From assembly GCA_009801085.1 (NCBI GenBank), contig VNWV01000003.1, positions 868,001 through 932,000 of the forward strand: a stretch of 64,000 nt of DNA, read 5' to 3'. This DNA comes from Lasiodiplodia sp. COLG20. Taxonomy: Eukaryota; Ascomycota; Dothideomycetes; Botryosphaeriales; Botryosphaeriaceae. Within the stretch, counting starts at the first letter, position 1; the number at the start of each line of letters is the position of its first letter. Positions 54,592-64,000 of the stretch are shown here, piece by piece. A program made the translations under genes and the position numbers. The notes under the pieces are model-generated. The model searched no databases. It saw only the letters and a list, made by a program, of their open reading frames with translations, and was not told where the DNA came from.

Positions 54592-56638
54592 CTACAGCAG
54601 GAACAAAACACAGAAACATACCCAATTTGCCTCGTGGCCTACACTTTCTTTAGCGGAGGCTATATGAACCCAGTAAAAGCTTCGAAAATCCAGTTCACTT
54701 TCATCCTCGTTATCCATGATGACCCATCCAAGTTCAATCCCTTCTTCAAGTATTCGTCGGTACTTGGCACCTTCAAGTCCGAGTTCATAACTGATAATCA
54801 GGCCAGAATCATCGTCGACTACGGTAGGATCGGAAATCTTGAGATTGAGGCCGGGTCGAAGGGACAGAATGTTGGCCTTCAGTTCTGGTAACTCATTATG
54901 GAATCTAGGAGCATCGGTGATCTTTAAAGATTCCTCTTTCTCGTAGTCAATGGCATGAATCGCGTCCATTCTCACGAATTTGATTGGGCCTTTCCGGCTT
55001 GCCCAACTCCATGAAGGGGCCTTTGTCTCTGCCACAGCCTGCAACTGGCCTTTCTGGGCCGCCCAAAAGAGGTCTTGGTGCAGCTTTGAGGCCCTCACGC
55101 CTTTGCAGAACATATTGGGCGCAATCCTGTCCATCAGGCTCTTGATTGCAACCAATCTGTCGGACTCCCTCGTCAGGTTTGATTGCATATACGTCTGTAC
55201 CATCCTGGTCCACGTTACAGTGTCGTTACGATAAGGGTCACGTAAAGCCCCCAAAGCTGCTGGTGATAAGGAATGTGGATAGCTTGCACTCCGTGTGCGG
55301 ATGTCCTGCTGCAAATCTCTCGTTGAGCAGAGATTTTCGCAATCATAATCCGTCCAGCATTCCCAGAAGACGCCACTTTTCGTGAAATGGAGTATTCTGG
55401 GGGAAAGTATCCGTTCTTGGAATGCCCATGCTCGAGTGGTGAGAGGACCGGCCATATCGCCATAGTTCGTCTCCAGGCCAAGGGAGTACTGGTACTCTTT
55501 GGTTCTAGAATCCCAGCGAGCTGCCTTTACTCGCATTCGAACCACCTCAATTCCACTCCTGGGTTTGAGAAAACCGGATTCGCTGTCGGGTGAACGAGTA
55601 GCTGCTATCGTCAAATAAGCATGCGTATATACGCTACCCATATTGACCGCTTCTTGCTCCCAGTCATTTGTATCGTCTTGGAGGATGCATAAGGAATCGA
55701 TCCAGAGGAACCGAATACCCAGCGACCGGGTGACTTCGATGGCGTCGCGAAAGTTTTGGGGGAGTTCCGCGACAGAAAAGCCTCTTGACCTTGATTCCAG
55801 GTTGTCTTTTACTGTTTGCGCAGGTATACCACCGCCCCAACAGTGACTTAGAGCAACGTACAACACTGGGTCGGATCCTAAAGCCTGTAGCTGCACCTGA
55901 CCGGTGGAGGCCACGCTATCGATGTCCAATACGCGCTTGGGTTGCCGCATGCTGAAGTCTGTATCTTTCGGAATTCTGCAGGCCGAGTGGTTGGCTTGAC
56001 AATTGGTCATCCATTGGTGAACAAGTGAAGGTAGCATGTCAAGGTCCGGCGTGCTTGAAAGTTGCAATCCTGGGCGAATTCGAAAGCTACTGGGATCGTC
56101 GCTTCGACCTTCGTCTATCATTAGAATTTAAATCGCCTGAGACCCACCCCTGGGAGAACTCACATCTCTCTGTGAATATCCTTAAACGTATATCCGGCAG
56201 GTGTGGCCGCACCCATGGAGAGTCATCGGCCACGGAAAGCGTTTTGAAGGAAATCAAGTTGACCCAAGCGACGTAGTCCTCCCTGTAAGGTGCCCATATA
56301 CGCAGGCCAACTTCCATGTCTCTTTCAATTCCTACTTTGGATAACATCCTTAAGAACGCTTGCACTCCTTCTGTGGCGTCTCGAGGCGGATCTGACGAGA
56401 TTGCTTGTTGTGCCGCTGCAGACTTCCAAATTTGACCCATCAACATCGCGCATAATGCGCACGCATCAGCTGACTTTGGAAGATCATAGACATTTGGGAT
56501 ATGGAGGTATGGTCGGTTAATTGCTTCTAGTGTCATGCCTTCACACAGAGTACACAGTTCGTGAAGTGCACTCGGTTGTGGTAGTCTCCCAAGCGCTTTC
56601 AGCTCTTCGAAAAAGACTTCTGCGTGGTCCTTCCGCAT
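54592..56638 (-). CDS. HET-domain protein (heterokaryon incompatibility)
   Basis: Exons (minus strand) are 56638-56164 and 56114-54592, giving 665 residues. The 49-base intron (GTGAGT donor, CTAAT branch site, GATAG acceptor) restores ERYEGRSDDP. The HET core is complete: VLYVALSHCWGGGIPAQTV near residue 245, RFLWIDSLCILQDDTNDWE about 50 residues on, VYTHAYLTIAATRS and TTRAWAFQERILSPRILHF. An N-terminal Cys-rich patch (LHELCTLCEGMT, DACALCAML) is typical of such proteins. HET domains trigger cell death in incompatible fusions and often partner with NLRs. It lies 0.66 kb from the NLR, tail to tail. The last residues (NWVCFCVLFLL) are unusually hydrophobic. Confidence 0.9.
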
Positions 56639-57405
56639 TGTGGAGTGATGGCAAAGAGATGGAGGGTATGAGTTACCATGGATATAATTGCCAGCTGGTA
56701 AGAGTTATGTGGGGTAGAAATTCAAGGTTTTAGGCAGCAGCGACAGCAGGTGCAGAGCTGACGGCTTGGCGGATTCACACAGCCACTTTTCTGCGGCTGA
56801 AGATGGTACAACTTACGTGGCTTACTTAAGTTCACCGATACACGTAGATATGGAAACCCGATCCTTTTTTTTTAAAAAAAAAAAGAGAAAAAAAAAAGAA
56901 AACAAGGTAGATGTGCTTGTGTAACAACTTTCTCATACTCTATCATTCATCCGTCGCTAACGCGAAGTGAACCATCGAGGCTGCGAAAATACGATTCTTT
57001 TCCTCAATGGGCACTGATACTTGCCCAACCAAATTGACTATGTTACTATAAATGAGTAAACTTATATATTACGTTAAGCCATGCCAAAAATGTGCACCCA
57101 GTTCACCGAGTTCAATAATGTCTTTTTAATATGGAGTCAAGTGCCCTGATCTTCGCGATTGGCGCTTATTCACCTATTTCTATCGCTTAGCTGAACCAAC
57201 AACATGGAAACAGACCCACATGCACGTGCGCCATTTTTTTTCCCAACTCCATAGCAACGAGTGGAGCGCAGATCTTTCCTCGTAGACAAATGGACGACCC
57301 ACACCCAGTTGAGGGGCTGTGGGGGCCAGAGGGCGATATAAGCCAGGCACCAGCAAGACGCGCAGCCCTGCCGTCGGTGCCAGTTTGTCCTGAATAATTG
57401 CCACC
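56639..57405. other. Divergent intergenic region (HET/membrane protein)
   Basis: About 770 bases between divergent starts. An A/T homopolymer tract (T9 then A-rich, 56863-56905) is a likely nucleosome-depleted promoter element. No gene was seen. Confidence 0.4.
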
Positions 57406-59544
57406 ATGGCCGAAACGACACAACATTACGAAGTATACTTGGGACCATGGATCAACTGGTCTCAAGGAAGAATCCTGGGAGCCACCATCACTGTTACGAA
57501 GCGGGACGCAGGGCTGTTGACCTCCTTCATCGCCCTGTTCGTGGGCGTGGCTGGCGCTGCTTTCTGGAGACTGGCCTGCTTCGGCCTCCACCAACACCTA
57601 TCGTCAAATAATCCACGGGACGGATTGTATCACCAGCGGCAGGCTATACTCAGGAATACGGCCACCAGCCTTGGCGGGCTTCAAGGACTTTGCCAGATGC
57701 TCTGGGCGTGGCGCCGAAGCGCCCGTCGCCCGTACGCCCGCGTTCTGCCATTCATCATATTTTCGCTGCTCACGGTAAGCTGTTTCGCCATTGCAGGTAT
57801 CTTTTCGTCCCGAATTGGCTCGTCTCAAACTTCCGAGGCTTTAATCCGGCCCTTGATCTGCGGCACGATGAACGACGATATAGCCAATTCCATCGATTAC
57901 GGAAAGTACCTTGGCCCTCAGCAGCGACAAATGCTCATCTCAGCGGATAACTATGCTCGGAGGTGCTACACGAGTAATTCAACCACCGAACCGTGCAGGC
58001 CCTACGTGAAAGAACGGCTGCCCATGACAGCGACAACAAATGCCAGTTGTCCCTTTGCGAACACCATCTGTCAATCCAATACTAGCAACATACATATCGA
58101 TTCGGGGCTCCTCGACAGCAGGGAGCACTTTGGGCTCAATTCTCCGAATCGCTTTCAACTGAGATTGGTATCCAGCTGCGCGCCTCTGAAGACTGAAGGC
58201 TACACCATGACGAGAAACCGGTCTTTGTACGGGGCAAATCAGGCTTGGATCGAGTACTATTATGGAGACGACTTGACTCTATACGGCAAAGCGCACAACT
58301 TGACTCACTACAATCAGCTGTACTACGGAAATGAAACGAATTGGTTCACCTATCAGTACCCTCAGCGGCCTGCGGGAGAGAGCTATTTCGATGACGTTTT
58401 CAGTGCTTATCCAGATTATACGCTAGGGTAAGAGGACAGCAACGGTGGTCGCACAGGTGCTAACGGAAATGCCATAGATACCGCTTCGCCGCTTTCTACA
58501 ACAAATCGATTCACTCCCAGATAGCTACCTTCATACCGACCCCGGAGCTCGTCACGAGTGACTCCGATGTTTACATATTCTTCCTCTCCGCAAACAACGT
58601 TCAATACACCCAGAAAAGCGACGACCCGTGGTACGCGGCCCATGTAGAAACGTCCAGGATATACGACGGCACGAGAATTTACCGGGCCGACGAAACGGCA
58701 GCCTCTGTCCTCGCCTGCTCCAATCAAAACCAAGTTTGCAACGGAGAGAACTGCACCCCTCTGGCAGCCCGCTACGATCTCCCCGCTTTGGCATCGGATA
58801 TATGGTCAAGCCAAGATCAAGAAGAGCTATTCATGTGGTTCTTCAACAATGTTAACTTTGCCGATATCGGCGCGGCTGCGTACAACTTGGGTGCTGGCTC
58901 GCTGCGGGCTCGTTATGGTCTCAAAGCGGGGTATCAGTCACCGTTACCGGATAACCAATGGCAGCTGGATGTTCAGCATTGGTTCGCTGTGGCACTCAGC
59001 CTCGAACAGTCTGGGACAATCCACGGTGCCATCGGTCCAACTGACCGGAATCTCTGGAAATGGATCGACACAAATGTGACTAAATTCCAGAGAGATCGAT
59101 GTAACAGTCAGGTTAGTATTCAATCTCTGCGGATTGACGCGAATATCACTGATGTTGTTGATCCCACAGAAGATAGTCAGCGATGCTTATAGCTCTTTTA
59201 GCGTTCTTGGGCTATGCATAACATTCATAGTAGGCGGCATAATCATCATAGTGTCGTACAGTATCGAGCCGCTCGCATTCTGGATAGCAAGACGTACTAA
59301 CCGAGGTGCTTTATCTGCTCGGATGGAATGGATAACAACGGAAACGCTTCAGCTTCAGCGTCTAGCGCACGAGGAGGTTGGAAGTGGAACCTGGTCTCAT
59401 GCGGATAGTGCTATACCTCTGACAGCGCCTGAAGAAACGTTAGCGACTTTGGACCTTACAGATCCCTGTCACCCGAGACTAAAGTATTCTTCGGGAACAC
59501 CGAAAGAGAGTGAAGGAGGATCGGTAGGAGAGAGTACAGAATAA
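57406..59544 (+). CDS. Large glycosylated membrane protein of unknown function
   Basis: Exons are 57406-58427, 58478-59111 and 59170-59544, giving 676 residues with consistent phases. Two hydrophobic helices lie near the N-terminus (LLTSFIALFVGVAGAAFWRL at about 45-65 and VLPFIIFSLLTVSCFAIAGI at about 118-138). A long ectodomain follows with many N-glycosylation sites (NST, NAS, NTS, NRS, NLT, NET, NKS, NVT) and about a dozen Cys. A third helix near residue 565 (VLGLCITFIVGGIIIIVSY) leads to a short cytosolic tail rich in Glu/Ser/Thr. The layout suits a cell-surface protein. Fungal genomes have families of this shape without assigned role. It sits within the NLR/HET region. Confidence 0.78.
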
Positions 59545-59862
59545 CGCTAGATATCGAAATTGAATTCTAGCACATACTATCAGTACAAATGCTGCGTAGC
59601 CGCTTTGAGCAACAAAGGTCGTTGGGTCGATGTGCTTGCCAAGCGGCATACCCAGCGACCGATACGGCGAACCGTTCAGCGCAGATGCGCTGAACCTCCG
59701 CACGCCGCAATTGCCCAGCGATCCTTCAAGTGTTGATCACAAAAGGTCTCGGACAACGCTCACAGAAATCCAGCCAGGGTGCATTACAAAGGTAGTATCC
59801 CAAAGTCAACATCTTTAATCATGATATCTACCTAGCAGAGGAATAGCAGAATTCAGCCACAA
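59545..59862. other. Convergent intergenic region
   Basis: A 318-base region between converging genes. Nothing was seen in it. Confidence 0.35.
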
Positions 59863-60610
59863 TCAAGCTTCAGGCTTGCTCTTTATAACACTACCTGCAA
59901 GGGATTGCTCTTCAGAAGACCGAATAGGCTTATAGGCTCGTTGAATTACTACGCTTGGTTAGCAAAAGTCGTAATCAACTCTAGCGAGCAAACTTACTGT
60001 CTTCCAGCCCGCCCCACCAAGCCTGCAGCCCACGTAGAAATATCACAAACTCATCATGAACGTCCTTCACCTCGGAAACAGATTTGGTTATGAGGCCGTT
60101 CACGATCTCTTGATGATTTTCATGATTCTTCGCAACCACGTCGAGCATATCCTCCAGCCGGCCAATCAAGATTATTCCCTGCAAATAAAGAAGCTCGCAT
60201 TCGCCCTCACGATACTCGAATTTGAATTTCGAGATTTCCTGGGGCAGATTCACGGGGAGCTTGAATTCGAACCAGCGACGCTGCCATCTTTGAAAAATTG
60301 GAAAGACGTCCTTGTATACTGTGCGCATGCTGCATTCAGGCGGAGCCTCCAAGCGTAATCGATGATTCTCCAGGAGTTGAGCAAAAACGCTCTCGCGGCG
60401 GCTCTCGAGGTAGCTGCACATTGGTGCAAAGTGGCGGAAAAATATCTCCAGATCCTCAAGGAGAGCCTCAGACATTCCGGTTACTATGATCGTACTTGTT
60501 GGATCTAACTGCTCCTCTGGAGCACGCAGCTTTGGATGCACCTCTGTAATTTCCGGATTTGGATCTTCTGTTGGTTTTTGCAGCTGTGGGCGCGATTTAC
60601 CGTTCCCCAT
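59863..60610 (-). CDS. Hypothetical helical protein with N-myristoylation signal
   Basis: Exons (minus strand) are 60610-59998 and 59948-59863, giving 232 residues. The intron 59949-59997 (GTAAGT donor, GCTAACC branch site, GCGTAG acceptor) was not evident from simple open frames. It replaces the end SKFAR by a 28-residue tail (RAYKPIRSSEEQSLAGSV, then IKSKPEA). The start MGNGKSRPQLQK has Gly2 and Ser6, fitting the MGxxxS N-myristoylation pattern. A longer in-frame ATG at 60733 would hide this motif, so 60610 is preferred. The body is mostly amphipathic helix (SEALLEDLEIFFRHFAPM, LLENHRLRLEAPP, LLYLQGIILIGRLEDMLDVV). I recognise no family. It lies in the NLR/HET island and could be a membrane-tethered signalling protein (inference). 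Confidence 0.62.
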
Positions 60611-61106
60611 GGTCCTTAGGGGTGCTTGGGGGCGGGATTTGTTGCTCTGATAGCCGCTTGTATATTTCGATGGACTGCTGGACTTACACGAAAAGTAGAC
60701 ATCGTTGAACTTTATACGTGCTGCATCCTTCATGGCAGAACAAATTCAGGTGCAGCAGTTGATACGCTGTATGACAGCGCATTCAAAGACGTGGATCAAC
60801 ACTCGTGTTCTAAGAGAAGGCATCTGGTCAAATTGACTACAAATAAAGCGAATTCCATTTCACGTAGAAACGCAAAGACGGGGTTTGGGAAGGCGTTTTC
60901 ATACCAAGACTAGAACTCTACTGCCAGCTTAGTCTTGATATTCTACAAAGACCAACTGCAGGTTTATTTAGAAATTAAATAACTTTTCGACTCGAAATCT
61001 GCAGCTGCATAGCGTTTTCCATTACCGCAAACTAAATCCCATATGTTCTGGAAATTCGTGGCAATGATTCTTCATAAATTGTAACACAAAGGCGCTGAAG
61101 CGCCAT
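60611..61106. other. Intergenic region
   Basis: About 500 bases including the upstream in-frame leader of the previous gene. No further gene was seen. Confidence 0.35.
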
Positions 61107-62346
61107 CTAGGTTATGTCTATGATATTGTCAAGAACAGTATCTTCCAGCGCCTCAAAGCCTGGTCTCCCCATGTTTTTCAGCAACTCCTCGGCCCTTTTC
61201 GCAGGCTCAACCTCGACAAAGTCACTAACAACGCCAGGAACATCTTCCGGAAACTCTCGATCCGGATAGCGTTTCCTGTAAAAAGCCAAAAAGTCATTCA
61301 CCGTGTAGGTCCCAGCGAATCCAAAGATGCGCTCGTTTTGAACGTCAGGATGAAGCAATGCAACCACGTGGAGGCGCGTCATGTCTTTGATGCTGATCCA
61401 GTAGACTACTACGCGGTCAGTATGCACAACACCATAGCTGATCTTTTAATACTTACAGCTCGGGAACTTGTTGAAATCCGCATCCCCTCTAAACGCCTTC
61501 GGCGCCCACTGCGAAGACGACGGATAGCCCTGATGTTCGTGGCTAAGCGGCCTACCAAACACTCCCGATGGCACCACTACCAGCATGAATCAGCACAAAG
61601 ACCCCCAAGCAACTGTATCCATACATACCCGTATTCACAACAGCCCCCCACCCCCTCCCCACCCGCTCCTTCCACTCCCACACCTCCCTCTCCGCCAACG
61701 TCTTCCCCGCCGCATACGCCACCATCACCCTCTCCTCGACCCCCATCCCCTCCAGCCCTCCGCTCTCCTCCACCGCCCTCACCGCGTCCTCATTCCACTC
61801 ATCCACTCGTACCTTCACCCCCTCTTTCCCCCCTGCACCCCCACCAACAACAAACTCCCCCATCCCCCTCACCGCCACCGCCGACGACGTAACAACCACC
61901 CTCCTCACCCCCCCTTCTGCTCCACCTCCCTCTCCCTCCCAAGTCCCCTCCACCGCCCGCAGCACCTCCCGCACACCCTTAACTGCCCCCTCCACAATCT
62001 TCCCCACATCCGTCTCCGTCAACATCGGCGCCGCAACATGCACGACGCCCGCGCAGCCGCGCACAGCGTCCGCGAAGGCGCCGGGGGCAGCCATGTCGGG
62101 TACCTCGACCAGCTCGAAGCGGTCGGGGCCGTGGCGCGTGGCAAAGAGGTCGGCGAGCCAGGCGTGTTTGCGGGCGTTGCGGACGGTGCCGCGGACACGG
62201 TGGCCAGCGGAGAGGAGGGCGGAGCAGAGGTGGGAGGCGAGGAGGCCGTTGGCGCCGGTGATGAGGATGGGGCTTTCGGGGGCCAGGGCGGGGGAGGGGA
62301 TGCTGATTGCCGGGGGAGGGGGTGGGGGCTTGGATAGGGAGGACAT
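61107..62346 (-). CDS. NAD(P)-dependent extended SDR (cinnamoyl-CoA/dihydroflavonol reductase-like)
   Basis: Exons (minus strand) are 62346-61629, 61576-61457 and 61405-61107, giving 378 residues. The start is MSSLSKPPPPPPAIS; upstream in-frame sequence to 62586 is excluded as leader. The Rossmann motif ILITGANGLLASHLCSALLS (GxxGxxA-type) lies near residue 28, VRGTVRN follows, and VVTSSAVAV supplies the catalytic Ser. YAAGKTLAEREVWEW carries the YxxxK pair. The middle exon gives VVPSGVFGRPLS and the last YWISIKDMTRLHVVALLHPD, as in extended SDRs of specialised metabolism and aldehyde reduction. The last acceptor may be at either of two adjacent AGs, changing one residue. A Gly/Glu-rich insert (EGTWEGEGGGAEGGVRR) precedes the catalytic Ser. 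Confidence 0.85.
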
Positions 62347-63225
62347 GGTGGATAGCGAAAAAAGTCGTTCGGAGGTTTCTTTTTCTTTTCGGGGAATTTG
62401 GAATCTGTGGTGTGTGAATCCAATATGCGGGTGTGCGGGGAAAAGATAACAGAGCTCCACCTTGCTGTGCCGCATGGTCACGTGGAGGCGCTTTATGAAC
62501 GTTTCGAGGCTGGGCAGATAAGACGTTGCGATTGCGTTGATAGCAGAACTTTGATTCTTGGTGATTCTTATTTGACAGGGGAGCAAATCAGTGTCGCTGG
62601 ATTTCTGTTAGTGTAATTGGGAATGGCTGTCGTCTTCAACAACTTGTTTGCTGTGTAAACCTGGGACAACCAAGATGGCGATAACAGATTATGAAGTAGA
62701 CAATGCCTTGAGCGTGATCTTGATATCTTCTTAATTTCGATCTTGACCTGCATGGATAAAGCCAACATCGGGTACTTACGCCTGATGGTTTTGCATACTC
62801 CAGCTTGAAATGTAGCCAGTCTGAGCTACCACATGCTTCTTCCAACGTATGTGGAGCTAAATTACTTCATAAATTAGAAGCCAAAGGATGATTGGTATAC
62901 AACAAAAGTTTAAAGTCAACTACCAATACCGCGCACGTGGTTCAGCATCCCTGTCAAAGCCCACGTTGTAGATCCAACACCAAGGCGCTGGTACATGCCA
63001 AGCATCTCATGCATACCCTTTCAAGCACGGTCCAAAGTGTCATTCACAGACAGCTGAAGCGGGCGCAAATACGTGCATAACAAATTAAACATTGGTATCT
63101 ACCCAACATATTGCCGTGTGTTTCCATGACCCGTTTCCAAACCAATCTAGAGCCGGAAAATATAACCAACCAAAAGAACGCTACAATGCACCATCACACA
63201 CTTCCAACTTTTATCCTCCTCCCAC
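62347..63225. other. Intergenic region
   Basis: About 880 bases of AT-richer DNA between the SDR start and the GMC gene end. No gene or repeat was seen. Confidence 0.4.
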
Positions 63226-64000
63226 CTAATTCTCCTTAATCAAATCCGCCGCCTTCTCCGCAACCCCATACACGCACGCCTGCAGATGCGCCGCCGGAAT
63301 AAGCGGCATAACACTACTATCCACCACCCTCAGATTGCTCGTCCCATACACCCTCAACCTCGCATCCACCACACCCCCCTGCTCCAGCGGCAACATCGAC
63401 GCCGTGCCCGTCGGATGGTACTCGGTAAACAACCCGCCCTTGATCAAATCCAACAACTTCGCATCATCCGCGACCTGCTCGGCCGTCGGGTAGTTCTCCT
63501 CCGGCTTGAGCGGCGCGAGCGCGTCGGTCTGGACCAGGCGGTGGTTGAACTTGAACGCCTCGACCAGGTACTGCAGGTCGACGGGGTTGCTGCCGTAGCG
63601 CGGGTCGATGACGGGCGTGTCGAAGGGGTCGGCGGAGCGGATGCGGATCTGGCCGCGCGACAGGGGCTTCATCAGCGAGTACGTGAAGGAGCCGGCGTTG
63701 CTGTTCAGGATCTCGAATTGGCCGCGGCGGGCGTCGTTCAGCGCGGAGACGAGGAGCTCGTGCTGCGCGTCGTAGCCGGCGATGACGGACTCGTCCAGGC
63801 CGTCCATCAAGTGCTGGCCGGAGGTCTGGCCGCGTGCCCACTCGAGGACGGCGGTGAAGTTGTCCGTCATGTCCTTGAGCGAGGGGAAGGCGACGCCGTT
63901 GGGGGGGCCGGCGGTCCAGGGGCCCGTCGCGTCGTTGAAAAACGCGGCGCGGTTGGCGTCCGTGTCGACGGCGTAGGCGACGGGCGCGTCATCGTTGGCG
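63226..64000 (-). CDS. GMC oxidoreductase, C-terminal part (runs off the window)
   Basis: This FAD-dependent glucose-methanol-choline oxidoreductase is truncated at the right edge: the frame is open to base 64000, with TAA at 63226-63228 on the minus strand. The visible 257 residues include the substrate-domain end (GSFTYSLMKPLSRGQIRIRS, DPFDTPVIDPRYGSNPVDLQ) and the C-terminal GMC signature: TEYHPTGTASMLPLEQGG with the catalytic His, then RVYGTSNLRVVDSSVMPLIP and AHLQACVYGVAEKAADLIK. The second catalytic position is in PAAHLQA. Aryl-alcohol, choline or related primary alcohols are possible substrates. The FAD-binding N-terminus lies outside the window. Confidence 0.88.
   Translation of the reverse strand, partial: ANDDAPVAYAVDTDANRAAFFNDATGPWTAGPPNGVAFPSLKDMTDNFTAVLEWARGQTSGQHLMDGLDESVIAGYDAQHELLVSALNDARRGQFEILNSNAGSFTYSLMKPLSRGQIRIRSADPFDTPVIDPRYGSNPVDLQYLVEAFKFNHRLVQTDALAPLKPEENYPTAEQVADDAKLLDLIKGGLFTEYHPTGTASMLPLEQGGVVDARLRVYGTSNLRVVDSSVMPLIPAAHLQACVYGVAEKAADLIKEN

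Noticed and set aside
56863..56905. T/A homopolymer tract as a transposon or retroposon tail
   Set aside because: No adjacent element or target duplication; more likely a promoter poly-A/T tract.

Overview
The window reads as nuclear DNA of a filamentous ascomycete. Genes carry short GT-AG introns of about 50 to 210 bases, often with CTAAC or CTGAC branch sites. The gene families are typically fungal: Prp31, Clf1, an ascomycete-type laccase, a HET-domain protein, a NACHT NLR and an ankyrin/transmembrane protein. The mix would suit a plant-associated Dothideomycete or a close relative, but that placement is inference.

Layout. 1-105 is the 3' end of an unknown gene. 1796-2943 is a formate/nitrite transporter with six GATAAG motifs upstream. 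3643-8033 is a head-to-head pair of spliceosome genes (CLF1 and PRP31) sharing a 394-base promoter. 8533-16019 holds housekeeping-like genes: an alanine-rich unknown, a Dpb4-type histone-fold subunit, an arrestin-like protein and a membrane-anchored hotdog thioesterase. It also contains a candidate proline-rich micropeptide.

16569-23555 is a compact group: NmrA-like reductase, bZIP regulator, metallo-beta-lactamase-fold hydrolase and acyl-CoA thioesterase. Its intergenic DNA shares an octamer (TGATTAGT), a degenerate duplicated element, a 201-base hAT-like MITE with an 8-base target duplication, and a long hairpin. I consider this the best candidate for an undescribed metabolic cluster.

25174-30160 is a very large ankyrin/transmembrane/lectin-like gene broken by one base at an A7 run. 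30503-31591 is a class 1A dihydroorotate dehydrogenase-like gene. A gene-poor stretch follows, then a small secreted protein (34251-34882) and an intronless laccase (36535-38283) whose last codons appear frameshifted. Next come a seven-exon MFS transporter (38943-41072), an F-box-like gene flanked by direct repeats (42682-44196), a secreted selenium-binding/methanethiol-oxidase-like protein (45732-47289) and an SDR (48303-49426).

49898-60610 looks like an allorecognition or immunity island: an esterase-NACHT NLR, a HET-domain protein, a large glycosylated membrane protein and a small protein with an N-myristoylation signal. The right end has an extended SDR reductase (61107-62346) and the C-terminal part of a GMC oxidoreductase running off the edge.

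Exon boundaries were worked out by hand from splice signals and reading phase. No searches were run.
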